Shown: positions 33,925 through 43,434, numbered from the stretch's first letter. The stretch: 58,527 bases of DNA from Ardenticatenaceae bacterium (GCA_020634315.1 JACKBV010000029.1:1-58527); one strand, 5' to 3'. Notes: a model not told the origin generated them from the letters alone. Program-made: numbers and translations.

Positions 33925-35390
33925 TGACCGAGAGCATTCATGACGTTCACCTGATTGTGCGCACAAACCAGGCACGAGAGCGCAAAGAAGCGCGTAATCG
34001 CCTGCTGCGTACAGCCTTGTCTGGCAAGCCAATTGACATGGCAGACATTGCCGCGGCGCGCGGATTGGTGCTCAAAGAACGGGACAACTCTATTTTTAGC
34101 GATGCCTGGATTCCCCTGGCCGTTTTATTTGTCATTATCGGTTTTGCGGCCGGACGCAATCCGGCGCTGTTGGCTTTGGGATTTACCCTGCTGCTGATTG
34201 TGGTAATCAGCACCGTCTGGAAAAACCTGTCGCTGGAAGGGGTGAAGTACGAGCGTGAATTTGACCGCACGCGCGTTTTCCCCGGCGAGCCGATTAAAAT
34301 GAAGCTGACGGTGACGAATGACAAGCTGCTGCCGTTGACCTGGCTGCAATTTCGGGACGAATTGCCGGTTGCCCCAGAGTTTGAGACGGTTATTTCGCAG
34401 ACTGCCAGCCAGATTACCGGCCGCTACACCTTGTTTAGCACATTCTCTTTAGCCGGGCGCGAGCGTTCCACACGCGAGGCGACGATTAGCTTTCCCACAC
34501 GCGGATATTACAAAATTGGCCCTGTGACCTATGAATCGGGTGATATTTTTACGTTGTTCACACGTGCGCGGGAGCATGAATATATCCATACGTTGATCAT
34601 TTATCCGCAAATCTGGCCGCTGGAGCAGTTGGGTTTGCCGGCAAAAGAGCCATTTGGCGATGTCAAAGTGAATCGCAGCTTGTTCACAGACCCGATTTTG
34701 ACGCAAAGTATCCGCGATTATCAGCCACAGGATCGTTTTCGTGATGTGCATTGGAAAGCGACGGCGCGGCGTGGCAGCCTGCAAACGAAAGTGTATGACC
34801 CTTCGACGGGGATGACGGTGGCTGTTTTCTTGAATGTGGCGACATTCCCCAAGCATTGGATGGGGTTTAACCCGGAATTGTTGGAGCGGGCGATTAGTGT
34901 GGCTGCGTCGGTGGCGAATTATGGGGTGCAGCAGAAATGGGCAGTGGGTATTTATGCCAATGGCTCGGTGCCGAATTCTGATCAGCCGATTCGTGTTGCG
35001 CCGAGCCGTTCGCCAGAGCAGTTGGCGCATGTGTTGGAGGCGTTAGCGGCCGTTACCGAGTTTGCAACGGCGTCGGTGGAGACGATGATGCTGCGTGAAA
35101 GCCCTGGTTTGCCCTGGGCGGCGACTATTGTGCTGGTAACGGCCGTTGTCACCGACGAAATCATGGTCGCCCTCATTCGCCTCAAAGAAGCAGGTCGCCG
35201 TGTTGTCCTCATTTCCCTGGCCGACGATCCCCCGCCCAAACATTTGGGGCGCATCATTGCCTATCACATTCCCGCCAGCGCACCCGCTTTCCAGGCTGGA
35301 CATCGCAGCGCGACGGCCACCGAAGCGGCGCTCAGCGCCATTCCAACCCCGGAGCCTGTGGAATTGGAAATGGAGCGCCTGAACGGATGA
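33924..35390 (+). CDS. DUF58 domain protein
   Basis: 488 residues. Two membrane helices lie at about 50-68 and 72-92, after an Arg-rich start. A beta-sandwich-like extracytoplasmic part follows (VFPGEPIKMKLTVTNDKLL, with the NDKLLPL turn), and the conserved DUF58 region is QDRFRDVHWKATARRGSLQTKVYD. A VWA-like C-terminal half is suggested by the TIVLVTAVV strand. DUF58 proteins pair with MoxR ATPases, and this gene starts at the last base of moxR. Several extra Arg residues at the N terminus may keep it anchored. It begins with ATG and continues to the DUF4129 genes 84 bp further on. Confidence 0.88.
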   Translation: MTESIHDVHLIVRTNQARERKEARNRLLRTALSGKPIDMADIAAARGLVLKERDNSIFSDAWIPLAVLFVIIGFAAGRNPALLALGFTLLLIVVISTVWKNLSLEGVKYEREFDRTRVFPGEPIKMKLTVTNDKLLPLTWLQFRDELPVAPEFETVISQTASQITGRYTLFSTFSLAGRERSTREATISFPTRGYYKIGPVTYESGDIFTLFTRAREHEYIHTLIIYPQIWPLEQLGLPAKEPFGDVKVNRSLFTDPILTQSIRDYQPQDRFRDVHWKATARRGSLQTKVYDPSTGMTVAVFLNVATFPKHWMGFNPELLERAISVAASVANYGVQQKWAVGIYANGSVPNSDQPIRVAPSRSPEQLAHVLEALAAVTEFATASVETMMLRESPGLPWAATIVLVTAVVTDEIMVALIRLKEAGRRVVLISLADDPPPKHLGRIIAYHIPASAPAFQAGHRSATATEAALSAIPTPEPVELEMERLNG

Positions 35391-35474
35391 TTGGAGACCG
35401 GGCTAAGTGATCGTTTGCCAGCAATCTGGCAATGCCCTTTATCGTGACCGTGCTCGTCTCCCATTGCAAATAAT

Positions 35475-36992
35475 ATGATTACACCCGTCAACCAACATCG
35501 CACCGCCCACTTGCAGGCGTCTTTTCAACAAACCTGGGGATATGTGCGCCACGAACTGCTCTACATTTTGTGGGGCGTGATGGAAGTGGCCCTGATTACG
35601 CCCATTGCCCTGGCTTTTATGCCCTGGGCATTTGCCTGGCCGCCGGAACAGGTAACGCTCTGGCTGCTTTTGCTGCTTTTGATTCCGTTTAACATGGCGC
35701 GTGTGATGACTTATTTGCAGGTTCCGTTGGCGCGGCAGCGGCAAATTATGGTCATCGCCGCCTTTCTCGTGATTTTGCTGGCGCTGCGCACGTTGTTGTA
35801 CGATTTGCAGTCTATTTTCGATGTCAGTTGGCTTGGCGAGTTTTTCCGCAATATTTCGGAAGCGGATAATATGCTGTGGCAGCGGGATGTGACGTTGTTT
35901 GTGGTTGTGGGGTTCACCTGGTGGCGCGGCATTACTATGGTGACGCGCGAGCCAGACATTATACGTCTGGGGCAGCGTATTCGCAGCGGGGCATTGTACG
36001 TTGCCCCATTTGCTATTTTTGCGGCTTATGTGAATCTGGAGTGGAGCATTGCTCCTTATATTTTGCTGTTTTTTGCGGCCGGATTAACGGCCGTTGCCCT
36101 CACCCGTACTGAGCAAGTCGAACGCGCCCAACGCGCCACCGTCACCTCCATGACGCCGCGCTGGTTTTTCGTTGTGTTGGGCGTCAGCTTGTTCACCGTT
36201 TTCATCGCCGGTTTTCTCGCCTTCGCCGTCAAAGATGTTTCCCTGAGTGACATGGGCTGGCTGATGATTTTGTGGCTGCCATTGCGCTTTGGCGGCAGCT
36301 CTGTGATGCTCACCGTTGCTTTTTTGTCGTCGCCCTTTTGGACCACGCTGGATAGACTTTTGCAATGGCTGATCATGTTTTGGAATCAGGCTTTTCGCAG
36401 TATTTTTACAGCGGCTGCGCCCATGGAAGAGTCTGATTTTCGTCCACCCCCAGATGAGCGCATGATTGAACTGCTGACACGACCAACCGGTGACGCGCTG
36501 GTCAACTGGCGATTTTTCTTGCTTGGCTTTCTGATTTTGCTGTTTGTTTTGGTTATCTTTGCTTTGGGCCGCTTTTATCGGCGGCAGCGCCTGGAACTGG
36601 CTGGTGGGCGATTTAGCCGGGGCATTGGCGGGCAGGTGGAACATTTGGAACCGCGCGAAAAGGCGGGATTGGGGCAGCGGATTTTGCAACGCCTGGGATT
36701 GCTGCGGAATTGGCAAACGGCCGTTTCCATTCGGCGCATTTATTACCAGATGGAGCAGGCGGCAACGGCCGTTGGTTATCCGCGTGGCGATTCGCTCACA
36801 CCTTACGAATATTTATCCTTGTTGCAGCAAACCTGGCCGGATCATGGCGCCGAAACGCGGCTGATCACAGAGGCGTTTGTACGCATTCGTTATGGGGAAT
36901 ACCCGGAGACAGAAGCAGAATTTACTGAGATTGAAAATGCCTGGCAGCGACTGAAGCTAGCGCGACCGCATGATGCCATTCAGGAAGAGTGA
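35475..36992 (+). CDS. DUF4129-type membrane protein, copy 1
   Basis: 505 residues, about eight membrane helices in the first 380 residues, then a C-terminal DUF4129 domain. That domain is recognised from RRIYYQMEQAATAVGYPRGDSLTPYEY and IRYGEYPETE, including the invariant P-Y-E-Y and R-Y-G-E. DUF4129 proteins usually sit with MoxR, DUF58 and transglutaminase-like genes, as here, though no transglutaminase domain is seen. The membrane part matches that of the next gene (RHELLYILWGVMEVALITP versus RHELLYLSWVLMEVALLTP). Start ATG at 35475 lacks a clear ribosome site. Function is unknown; a membrane complex controlled by MoxR is inferred. Confidence 0.75.
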   Translation: MITPVNQHRTAHLQASFQQTWGYVRHELLYILWGVMEVALITPIALAFMPWAFAWPPEQVTLWLLLLLLIPFNMARVMTYLQVPLARQRQIMVIAAFLVILLALRTLLYDLQSIFDVSWLGEFFRNISEADNMLWQRDVTLFVVVGFTWWRGITMVTREPDIIRLGQRIRSGALYVAPFAIFAAYVNLEWSIAPYILLFFAAGLTAVALTRTEQVERAQRATVTSMTPRWFFVVLGVSLFTVFIAGFLAFAVKDVSLSDMGWLMILWLPLRFGGSSVMLTVAFLSSPFWTTLDRLLQWLIMFWNQAFRSIFTAAAPMEESDFRPPPDERMIELLTRPTGDALVNWRFFLLGFLILLFVLVIFALGRFYRRQRLELAGGRFSRGIGGQVEHLEPREKAGLGQRILQRLGLLRNWQTAVSIRRIYYQMEQAATAVGYPRGDSLTPYEYLSLLQQTWPDHGAETRLITEAFVRIRYGEYPETEAEFTEIENAWQRLKLARPHDAIQEE

Positions 36993-36995
36993 CCT

Positions 36996-38579
36996 ATGGC
37001 ACACCATCCCGATTCTCTTGAAACGTATCGTTGGCGTCTGGGACAACTTGTGCAACGGCCGTCTACAGATATGGTGCAGCGACGGCAGCAGCTACAGGTT
37101 GCCTGGGATTACGTGCGGCACGAACTGCTTTATCTGAGTTGGGTGCTAATGGAAGTGGCTTTGCTGACACCTTTCAGCATGGCCTTGATGGGTTGGGCGC
37201 GTTATTGGCCTCCTGGCCTTGTCCTGTTGTGGTTGGTGCTGCTCATGTTGGTTCCCTTTAACTTGCTGCGCCTGATGGACGTGCTGCGTTTTCCATTTGG
37301 CTGGCAGCAGCTTGTGATGATGGGCGGCTTATTACTGACGCTGCTCTTTTCCAGCCAGATATTGCTTTACCATTCGCGGACGCTGCTTGATTGGCGTTGG
37401 CTGTCGCTCTTTTTGCGCAATATCACGCAAAAAGGGAATCAGCTTTGGGTGCGCGACGTGATTATCTTTTTGCTTGGCATCACCATTTGGTCGCGTGGCG
37501 CTGCGCTCAAACATCGCGAATTTAAGGTGAATGGCGTTGGCCTATTTTTGCGCGTGGGTGGCTTGGTGGCTGCTCCGCTGATCATTTGGTTGGGAGCGCG
37601 TCGTTTGTTGTGGGACGCCGCACCGTTTATGCTTTTGTTTTTGACGGCAGGATTAACGGCCGTTACCCTTGTTCGCGCCGAAGAAATCGAAAGACGGAAA
37701 ACCGGCTTTTCCGCATCCCTTACCCCACGTTGGTTAAGCCTCATTTTTGTGGCAATTTTGGCTGTGATCATGACCGGTGGCATGTTATCCAGCATCATCA
37801 GCGGGCAAAGCATTTTCCTCGTTTTTGCCTGGTTAACTCCTGTTTGGACTGCCCTTTTATTTGGCGCAACCACCGTGCTGGCGACTCTCGCGCACTTTGT
37901 GTTCCCCGTTGTTGATGTTGTTGTGTTTGCCATTCAGCGCCTCATGTTGTGGTTTGTTAACAAGTTTGGCCTGCCAGGAACGACGGCAAACACACCTTAC
38001 GATGACAGCCAGATTCTCACCGCAGAAGATTTGACGCAAATTGCCTTAAAAATGGATTGGGGCTGGAAGTTAAGCATTTTTCTTTTGTTGTTACTGGTTG
38101 TTTTCTTCATCACCTGGACGTTGAACTATTTTTACAAGCGTGTACAAATTGCACGGCAGGGGAAAGAGTTTACAACCGGGCATGTCAGCGAATTTACCGA
38201 TGATATATCGCTGGGGCAGCGAATCAGGAATCGGTTGAGTGGGTTGTGGCATTGGCGAACGGCCGTTTCCATTCGCCACATTTACCGTCAGATGAATCAG
38301 GCCGCCACGGCCAGCGGTTATCCGCGTGGGGAAGCAGAGACCCCTTACGAGTATATCAAGACCCTCACGCGCGTTTGGCCCGAAAACGGCCGTGACATCC
38401 AACACATCACCGAAGCCTATATCAAAATACGCTATGGCGAGTTTCCCGAAACAGAAGAAGAACTCGCTCAAATCTGGCAATCATGGGATCGTTTGCAAAA
38501 AGTTCAGCCTGTAACACTCGCTTCGCAGACCTCTGATAATTTGGTCACCAAAATCAGTTCGCGCAAGCGTAACGAATAG
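36996..38579 (+). CDS. DUF4129-type membrane protein, copy 2
   Basis: 527 residues, a tandem paralogue of the preceding gene, starting three bases past its stop. It shares membrane layout, DUF4129 domain (RHIYRQMNQAATASGYPRG and IRYGEFPETE) and even two ACGGCCGT copies at homologous positions. It diverges more in the middle. Two copies suggest a heteromeric complex. A charged tail (ISSRKRNE) ends it. Confidence 0.75.
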   Translation: MAHHPDSLETYRWRLGQLVQRPSTDMVQRRQQLQVAWDYVRHELLYLSWVLMEVALLTPFSMALMGWARYWPPGLVLLWLVLLMLVPFNLLRLMDVLRFPFGWQQLVMMGGLLLTLLFSSQILLYHSRTLLDWRWLSLFLRNITQKGNQLWVRDVIIFLLGITIWSRGAALKHREFKVNGVGLFLRVGGLVAAPLIIWLGARRLLWDAAPFMLLFLTAGLTAVTLVRAEEIERRKTGFSASLTPRWLSLIFVAILAVIMTGGMLSSIISGQSIFLVFAWLTPVWTALLFGATTVLATLAHFVFPVVDVVVFAIQRLMLWFVNKFGLPGTTANTPYDDSQILTAEDLTQIALKMDWGWKLSIFLLLLLVVFFITWTLNYFYKRVQIARQGKEFTTGHVSEFTDDISLGQRIRNRLSGLWHWRTAVSIRHIYRQMNQAATASGYPRGEAETPYEYIKTLTRVWPENGRDIQHITEAYIKIRYGEFPETEEELAQIWQSWDRLQKVQPVTLASQTSDNLVTKISSRKRNE

Positions 38580-38723
38580 CCCAAATTTCCCTATTTCCAG
38601 GGTTTGATTTCGTTTGACAGCCCCTATCCCTTATGGTATTATCGCAATCATCCCATGCTAACATAAAGTCACACTGAAGTTGGATGAAAGAACGTCACGT
38701 ATGCCCAACTAAGGAGATTTTGG

Positions 38724-39092
38724 ATGAGATCACGTACTGAGATGATGGTTGACCGCCTGCGAGATTTACAAGCAGGTACCCAAGATATTGAAGCCTCAGC
38801 AGTAGTTAGTGTAGACGGGCTAATAATGGCATCATCTCTACCTAGTGGTGTTGACGAAGACCGTATTTCTGCTATGTCCGCTGCCATGCTCTCCCTGGGT
38901 GATCGAATTGCAGTTGAGTTAAAACGCGGCACGCTGGAACAGGTTTATATCAAGGGTAGTGATGGTATTATTGTGTTAATGGCCGTTGGCGAAGACGCCG
39001 TTTTGACTGTTTTGGCGAGAGAGTCGGCAAAACTCGGTTTAATCATTCATGATATGAAGCGAGCTGTGTCGGATCTGGAGCGTTTGCTTTAG
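38724..39092 (+). CDS. Roadblock/LC7 domain protein
   Basis: 122 residues, nearly all one roadblock/LC7 domain. ASAVVSVDGLIMASSLPSGVDEDRISAMSAAMLSLGD holds the central strands and helix, and VYIKGSDGIIVLMAVGEDAVLTVLA the second half. Bacterial members partner with small GTPases of the MglA type, controlling polarity or motility, but no GTPase gene is in the window. AAGGAGATTTT lies upstream. A strong terminator follows, so the transcript is monocistronic or the last gene of the cluster. Confidence 0.9.
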   Translation: MRSRTEMMVDRLRDLQAGTQDIEASAVVSVDGLIMASSLPSGVDEDRISAMSAAMLSLGDRIAVELKRGTLEQVYIKGSDGIIVLMAVGEDAVLTVLARESAKLGLIIHDMKRAVSDLERLL

Positions 39093-39156
39093 CCGTTTCA
39101 TAAAAGGTAAAAAGCATATGCGAAAATTACTTTCGCGTATATAAACGAGAAGTTAT

Positions 39157-39199
39157 AGATGGGGCATGTCACTAGATGACATGCCCCATCTTCTTTTTT
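39157..39199 (+). terminator. Intrinsic terminator after roadblock gene
   Basis: AGATGGGGCATGTCA and TGACATGCCCCATCT form a 15-bp stem with a 5-nt loop, followed by TCTTTTTT. Confidence 0.9.
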
Positions 39200-39225
39200 G
39201 GCCGAAAATATCGGCGATAAACCTG

Positions 39226-39278
39226 AAACGTAAAACGTGAAGTCTATCTTTACGTTTTACGTTTTACGTTTTATAAAG
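39226..39278. repeat. Heptanucleotide repeats, TACGTTT type, in the pyrG leader
   Basis: Three exact TACGTTT copies (39251-39271) face AAACGTA and AAACGTG (39226-39239) on the other side, so the leader can fold back. The right end is six bases from the start of pyrG, at its ribosome site. Confidence 0.8.
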
Positions 39279-39286
39279 AGGATGTG

Positions 39287-40909
39287 ATGACAAAATATAT
39301 TTTCTTTACGGGTGGTGTTGTTAGTTCTGTAGGTAAAGGTGTAACGGCGGCGGCGTTGGGCCGCATTTTGAAAGCACGAGGATTAAGCGTAGCTGTACAA
39401 AAATTAGACCCCTATATCAACGTTGACCCCGGCACAATGTCTCCATACCAACATGGCGAAGTATTTGTCACCGAGGATGGAGCCGAAACCGACCTCGATT
39501 TAGGACACTACGAGCGGTTTATTGACATTAGCGCCAGCCAGCTTTCCAATGTGACAACGGGACGTGTTTATGCGGAAGTGATTGCCCGCGAACGGCGCGG
39601 CGATTATTTGGGCGGGACTATTCAAGTCATTCCGCATATCACCAATGAGATCAAACGCTGCATTCACCTGGTGGCAGAACAAAGTGGGGCGGATGTGGTA
39701 TTGGTAGAGGTTGGCGGTACGGTTGGTGATATTGAGAGCCTGCCATTTATGGAGGCGCTGCGCCAGATGCGTTCTGATGTGGGGCGCAAAAACACGTTAT
39801 ATGTTCACGTAACCTTTTTGCCACACATTGGTGCCAGCGGTGAATTGAAAACGAAGCCCACTCAACACAGCGTGCGTGAGCTGCGAGGTATCGGCATTCA
39901 GCCGGATGTGATCATTGCCCGCGCTGATCATCCCATTCCGCAAGAGCACATCGATAAGATAGCGTTGTTTTGTGATGTTAAGCCGCGAGCCGTTATTCCG
40001 GCCGTTACCAGTGATATTTTGTACGGCATTCCCTTGGAATTGGAAGAAACGGGCCTCGGTGATTACGTGGTGGAACGTCTGAAATTGAAAGAAGTTGTTT
40101 CTGAACCCGATTTGGGCAACTGGCAAGACATGATCACCGAGATTCGCCGACCCAAACCAATCATACAAATTGGCATTGTGGGTAAATATGTGGAGTTGCA
40201 TGACGCATATATGAGTGTGCGCGAGGCGCTTTACCATGCCGGGATTGCCAATAATCGGCAGGTTGAGGTGGCCTGGATTCATTCAGGCGATTTGGAGAAA
40301 GGCAAAGGCTGGGAGCAGTTTGCCGGATTGGATGGCATTGTTGTTCCGGGCGGTTTTGGCGAACGAGGCATTGAAGGCAAAATTATGGCTGCGCGTTGGG
40401 CACGCGAAAACCAGGTGCCGTATCTGGGGCTGTGCCTGGGAATGCAGGTGATGTGCATTGAATTTGCACGTCATATCTTGCAAAGTGACGAGCCAAACAG
40501 TACCGAGTTTGATGCTAATACCGAGCATCCTGTGATTAGTTTAATGCCGGATCAACATCATCTGACGGATATGGGTGGTACGATGCGCCTGGGTGCATAT
40601 CCATGCAATTTAGTAGCGGGAACAAAAGCGGCAACCGCTTACGATGCGGAGTCGGTGACGGAGCGGCATCGTCATCGTTGGGAGTTCAATAATGCGTATC
40701 GGCAAGTTTTGGGGGAGCAGGGAATGGTGTTTAGCGGATTGTCGCCAGACGGCCGTTTAGTGGAAATCGCTGAGTTCAACAATCACCCATTCATGATGGG
40801 CAGTCAATTTCACCCAGAATTCAAAAGCCGTCCGAATCGGCCGCATCCGCTGTTTCGCGCATTTTTGGCGGCAGCTGTGGGCCATCAGGAAGGGAGCGAG
40901 GAAAAGTAA
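39287..40909 (+). CDS. pyrG: CTP synthase
   Basis: 540 residues, usual length. The synthase half has FFTGGVVSSVGKGVTAAALG (ATP site) and EDGAETDLDLGHYERF. The glutamine amidotransferase half has the nucleophile Cys in GLCLGMQ (near 383) and His-Pro-Glu in QFHPEF (near 509). It makes CTP from UTP with glutamine as nitrogen donor. ATG at 39287 is chosen with AGAGGA five bases upstream; the GTG at 39284 is out of favour. The leader contains the TACGTTT repeats. Regulation could involve pyrimidine-sensing pausing at the leader, but I do not see a classical CTP attenuator C-run. Confidence 0.97.
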   Translation: MTKYIFFTGGVVSSVGKGVTAAALGRILKARGLSVAVQKLDPYINVDPGTMSPYQHGEVFVTEDGAETDLDLGHYERFIDISASQLSNVTTGRVYAEVIARERRGDYLGGTIQVIPHITNEIKRCIHLVAEQSGADVVLVEVGGTVGDIESLPFMEALRQMRSDVGRKNTLYVHVTFLPHIGASGELKTKPTQHSVRELRGIGIQPDVIIARADHPIPQEHIDKIALFCDVKPRAVIPAVTSDILYGIPLELEETGLGDYVVERLKLKEVVSEPDLGNWQDMITEIRRPKPIIQIGIVGKYVELHDAYMSVREALYHAGIANNRQVEVAWIHSGDLEKGKGWEQFAGLDGIVVPGGFGERGIEGKIMAARWARENQVPYLGLCLGMQVMCIEFARHILQSDEPNSTEFDANTEHPVISLMPDQHHLTDMGGTMRLGAYPCNLVAGTKAATAYDAESVTERHRHRWEFNNAYRQVLGEQGMVFSGLSPDGRLVEIAEFNNHPFMMGSQFHPEFKSRPNRPHPLFRAFLAAAVGHQEGSEEK

Positions 40910-40918
40910 GACGATTGT

Positions 40919-40960
40919 ATGGCGTATTGCGCATAGGTGGCTTGCTGCGCAATACGCCAT
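40919..40960. terminator. Hairpin between convergent pyrG and VWA genes
   Basis: Perfect 15-bp arms ATGGCGTATTGCGCA and TGCGCAATACGCCAT with a 12-nt loop. There is no T-run, so termination is only inferred from its position. Confidence 0.5.
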
Positions 40961-40972
40961 ATCTGTTAAATT

Positions 40973-41776
40973 TTACGGGAAAACGTTGGCTGTAACCGCG
41001 CCACCCTGGCTAACACGCACCGTAGACATCGAAGCCAAGTGGAAAATGCGTCGTAGTTCGCTTTCGTTGAGGTTCGCTGTCAAGGCTTCGGTGAAGCCGA
41101 TTTCGTCGGCCATTTTGCGTACTGGGTCTGGTTGGCTGCCGGTGCGGAAGCCCATTTGCTGTTGTCCAGCCACAAAACCGACAAAAGCCAGTGTGTAGAT
41201 TTCTTGTTTGAGCAGTTCTGCGGTTGTGTGCCGAATGTCGCGTGCCCGTTGTTTCGATGCATTATCTTCGCCATCTGTGTAGACAATCACGAGGCAGCGC
41301 ACCATGACGCCGCTTTGCCGTAATTGTTGCGCATAGAGCACCATATTGGTCAAGCCGCCAGCGATGGCGTCGTATAAAGCCGTTGCGCCATATGGCTGGT
41401 ACAGGTTCGGTGTGAGACGATCTGCGTCGTGCAGGTTGACATAGCCGTGCAGCAAGGTGACTGCATCGTTGAAGAGGATGGTGCTGATCAGGATGTCGTC
41501 AACGGCCGTTGAGTTTTCCATCGCCGCCAGATAATGATCATTGTAAGCACGCATCAAGTCAGCCGCATGAGGCGACATGGAACCGCTCATGTCAATGATA
41601 TTCATCGCCAATGTGACTTCATTGCTTGCCAGTTGATCTAAAGGCGTGCCGACGGGTCCCATCATTGTTGGACCGTTCAAGTTAGAAATCACCAGGTTTA
41701 AGGTATTATCAGTCAGCCCATCATCGCGTGCTGATTGGAATAAGTCATCGAGGTTGCCAAGTCCATTGTTGTTCAT
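40973..41776 (-). CDS. TerY-like VWA domain protein
   Basis: 267 residues. A von Willebrand A domain with the MIDAS motif DMSGSMS (62-68), a Thr in YGATALYDA (second MIDAS contact) and an Asp in VYTDGED. It has no signal peptide and is predicted to be cytoplasmic. The size and motifs are those of TerY-type VWA proteins of the tellurite-resistance and stress systems, where VWA works with a PP2C phosphatase and a kinase. AAGGAG precedes the ATG. The gene follows the nicotinamidase-like gene by 57 bp and both depend on the promoter at 42854-42882. Confidence 0.85.
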   Translation of the reverse strand: MNNNGLGNLDDLFQSARDDGLTDNTLNLVISNLNGPTMMGPVGTPLDQLASNEVTLAMNIIDMSGSMSPHAADLMRAYNDHYLAAMENSTAVDDILISTILFNDAVTLLHGYVNLHDADRLTPNLYQPYGATALYDAIAGGLTNMVLYAQQLRQSGVMVRCLVIVYTDGEDNASKQRARDIRHTTAELLKQEIYTLAFVGFVAGQQQMGFRTGSQPDPVRKMADEIGFTEALTANLNESELRRIFHLASMSTVRVSQGGAVTANVFP

Positions 41777-41833
41777 TTTGCACTCCTTATCTTGTAATCT
41801 GTGCCGTCACTAATTTGTGGTTTGTCCTGCGTA

Positions 41834-42763
41834 CTAAAAAGGTACTGCATCGGTGCTGTTGATAAAATTCACACCTTGTTGGGCAAACCCGGCAAACTGT
41901 TTCAAGGCCAAACCGTGAAAATCAATATCGGGGTGGATGACAGGTGAGGTACAGTCGCGTAAGAAATAGATTTTCTGCAATTGTTCCGGTTTGCCACTGA
42001 AATCCTCTACCAAATCTTCTACCGTTTCTAAAACACAATGGCTTTCTGCTTCGCCTGCAATGAGGATGACATCGGCTGCGGCCAATGTGTCCAGGAATGC
42101 CTTGTTTTTTCCACCCAACGGATGGTTCGGCACAGGTACTTCTGGTTGGATGATGGAGTAGTTTTCCGTCTGGGGCACTGTGCCTTTTGTGAGCCAGATG
42201 GGTTGCGTTTTGCGTGCCAGACTATGCCATAAAATAGCGGAGAACAATTCTGGATCAAGTGCATTGCCAATGCTGCCAATCATGACGTGATACGGCCAAA
42301 TGGTTAGAACCTTCTTTGCTTGCTCTTCCAGCTTCTTCACATAGTTGGTAGACCAAACGGGGTCAACTAGAGGCCGCCATTTGCCTGCCTTGATGTCTTC
42401 ATAGCTGATAAGGGTGAATGGGGCCGGGTGATTACCTTGGGCATCAGCCCACCATGCGGCATGGAAAATTTGATGTGGCAGGTGCGAGTCCAGGGAGCAA
42501 GTGATGTTGGTAATGCGGTCGGCATGCGTGTAGATGAATTCGATCAGCCGCTGAATGTCGCCAACGGAACCGGGGACATGTAAGCTGCCGTTGCTGTGAC
42601 AGAAATCAACCTGCATGTCAATGACGACGAGATGGACATTTTGCTTGTCTTGCGCGGCAGGGGGTAAGTTTGCTGCTTCGGCTGCGGCGGCAATGGCACC
42701 ATAATCAGGATAGAACAGGCTGCCAATGTTTTGTGGATTATAGAAATTAGGGTAATTGTTCAT
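41834..42763 (-). CDS. Isochorismatase-fold hydrolase (nicotinamidase-like)
   Basis: 309 residues. VVIDMQVDFC (47-55) gives the catalytic Asp49, SLDSHLP (90-96) matches the metal-binding loop of PncA (Asp92, His94), and GEAESHCV places the nucleophile Cys243. Lys145 or Lys151 may be the third catalytic residue. The family converts nicotinamide to nicotinate, or hydrolyses related amides or isochorismate. It is longer than PncA (about 210), with an N-terminal extension of 40 residues and an insert with WRPLVDP and TIWPYHV. The operon with a VWA gene is not the usual NAD salvage setting. GAGGAG precedes the ATG. Confidence 0.8.
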   Translation of the reverse strand: MNNYPNFYNPQNIGSLFYPDYGAIAAAAEAANLPPAAQDKQNVHLVVIDMQVDFCHSNGSLHVPGSVGDIQRLIEFIYTHADRITNITCSLDSHLPHQIFHAAWWADAQGNHPAPFTLISYEDIKAGKWRPLVDPVWSTNYVKKLEEQAKKVLTIWPYHVMIGSIGNALDPELFSAILWHSLARKTQPIWLTKGTVPQTENYSIIQPEVPVPNHPLGGKNKAFLDTLAAADVILIAGEAESHCVLETVEDLVEDFSGKPEQLQKIYFLRDCTSPVIHPDIDFHGLALKQFAGFAQQGVNFINSTDAVPF

Positions 42764-42824
42764 AATTATCTCCTCGTGTAATGCGTGAATGCATTGATGA
42801 TTGCTGTTTTTGTTGCCGATATAT

Positions 42825-42845
42825 TTAGTGTATTAATTACACTAA
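42825..42845. promoter_or_regulatory. 21-bp palindromic operator O1
   Basis: TTAGTGTA-N5-TACACTAA is a perfect palindrome. Its centre is 32 bp (about three helical turns) from that of the second site at 42857-42877, so two dimers could sit on the same face. Confidence 0.7.
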
Positions 42846-42853
42846 TTAATAAT

Positions 42854-42882
42854 AGTATAGTGTTATCTTTACACTTTGTCAA
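42854..42882 (-). promoter_or_regulatory. Promoter of the nicotinamidase-VWA operon with embedded operator
   Basis: Minus strand: TTGACA (42882-42877), a 17-bp spacer, TATACT (42859-42854). The spacer is an imperfect palindrome of the same class (AGTGT and ACACT, 42857-42877). Same geometry as the promoter at 48284-48312. Confidence 0.8.
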
Positions 42883-43010
42883 GAGGGAGTTTTCGTTGAT
42901 TTGATAGGTGATAGCTTCTTTGTAAATCGGATTGTTAATCCGATAGTCGGATTAGCAATCCGACCTACGATTTTCATTCATGGGGGTCAACGACAGTTGG
43001 TGTCGTCTTC

Positions 43011-43077
43011 TCTAAAAATAGCCTCCCGGAGGTTCGCCTCATGTAGCGACCCTTCCATTGATAACCTCCAGGAGGTT
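43011..43077. repeat. 67-bp stem-loop repeat, copy B
   Basis: Matches 3201-3267 at 60 of 67 bases. The arms CCTCCCGGAGGTT and AACCTCCAGGAGG pair at 12 of 13 positions. Here it lies in the long gap between the nicotinamidase promoter and the DUF6345-like gene. Left of it, 42925-42963 holds further inverted CGGATT/AATCCG repeats. Confidence 0.8.
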
Positions 43078-43434
43078 TGGTTTTCATTCAGTGAAGTCTC
43101 TTTCATAATTGAGTGGTAGGGAAAACGGCCGTTTCCCGACAGCTGTTATGTGCTTTACAACTTTGTTGTACAATGGTCATTAGTAATCGTAGAAAAGTTG
43201 GTTACGATAGCAATACATCAATCAATTCAGATTGATGAACGATGGCCTCGTACTAGCTACTTCCCCCTCTTCATTCTCCCCTCTAGCCCTGGCCGAAGGA
43301 GGTCTTATGGTTGGGCAGTCCCATTGGCCTTAGCATCCCTCTTCGCACCCCAGTTTCACTTCATTTTTCATCTTGGTGTGGATGAAACTAAATTCATCCT
43401 TCATATTTCCTGATTTCCAAGGGAGGTTATTCCT

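Noticed and set aside
43150..43413. 87-codon plus-strand frame upstream of the DUF6345-like gene
   Set aside because: No ribosome site, no similarity to anything known, composition of an intergenic stretch; possibly leader only.
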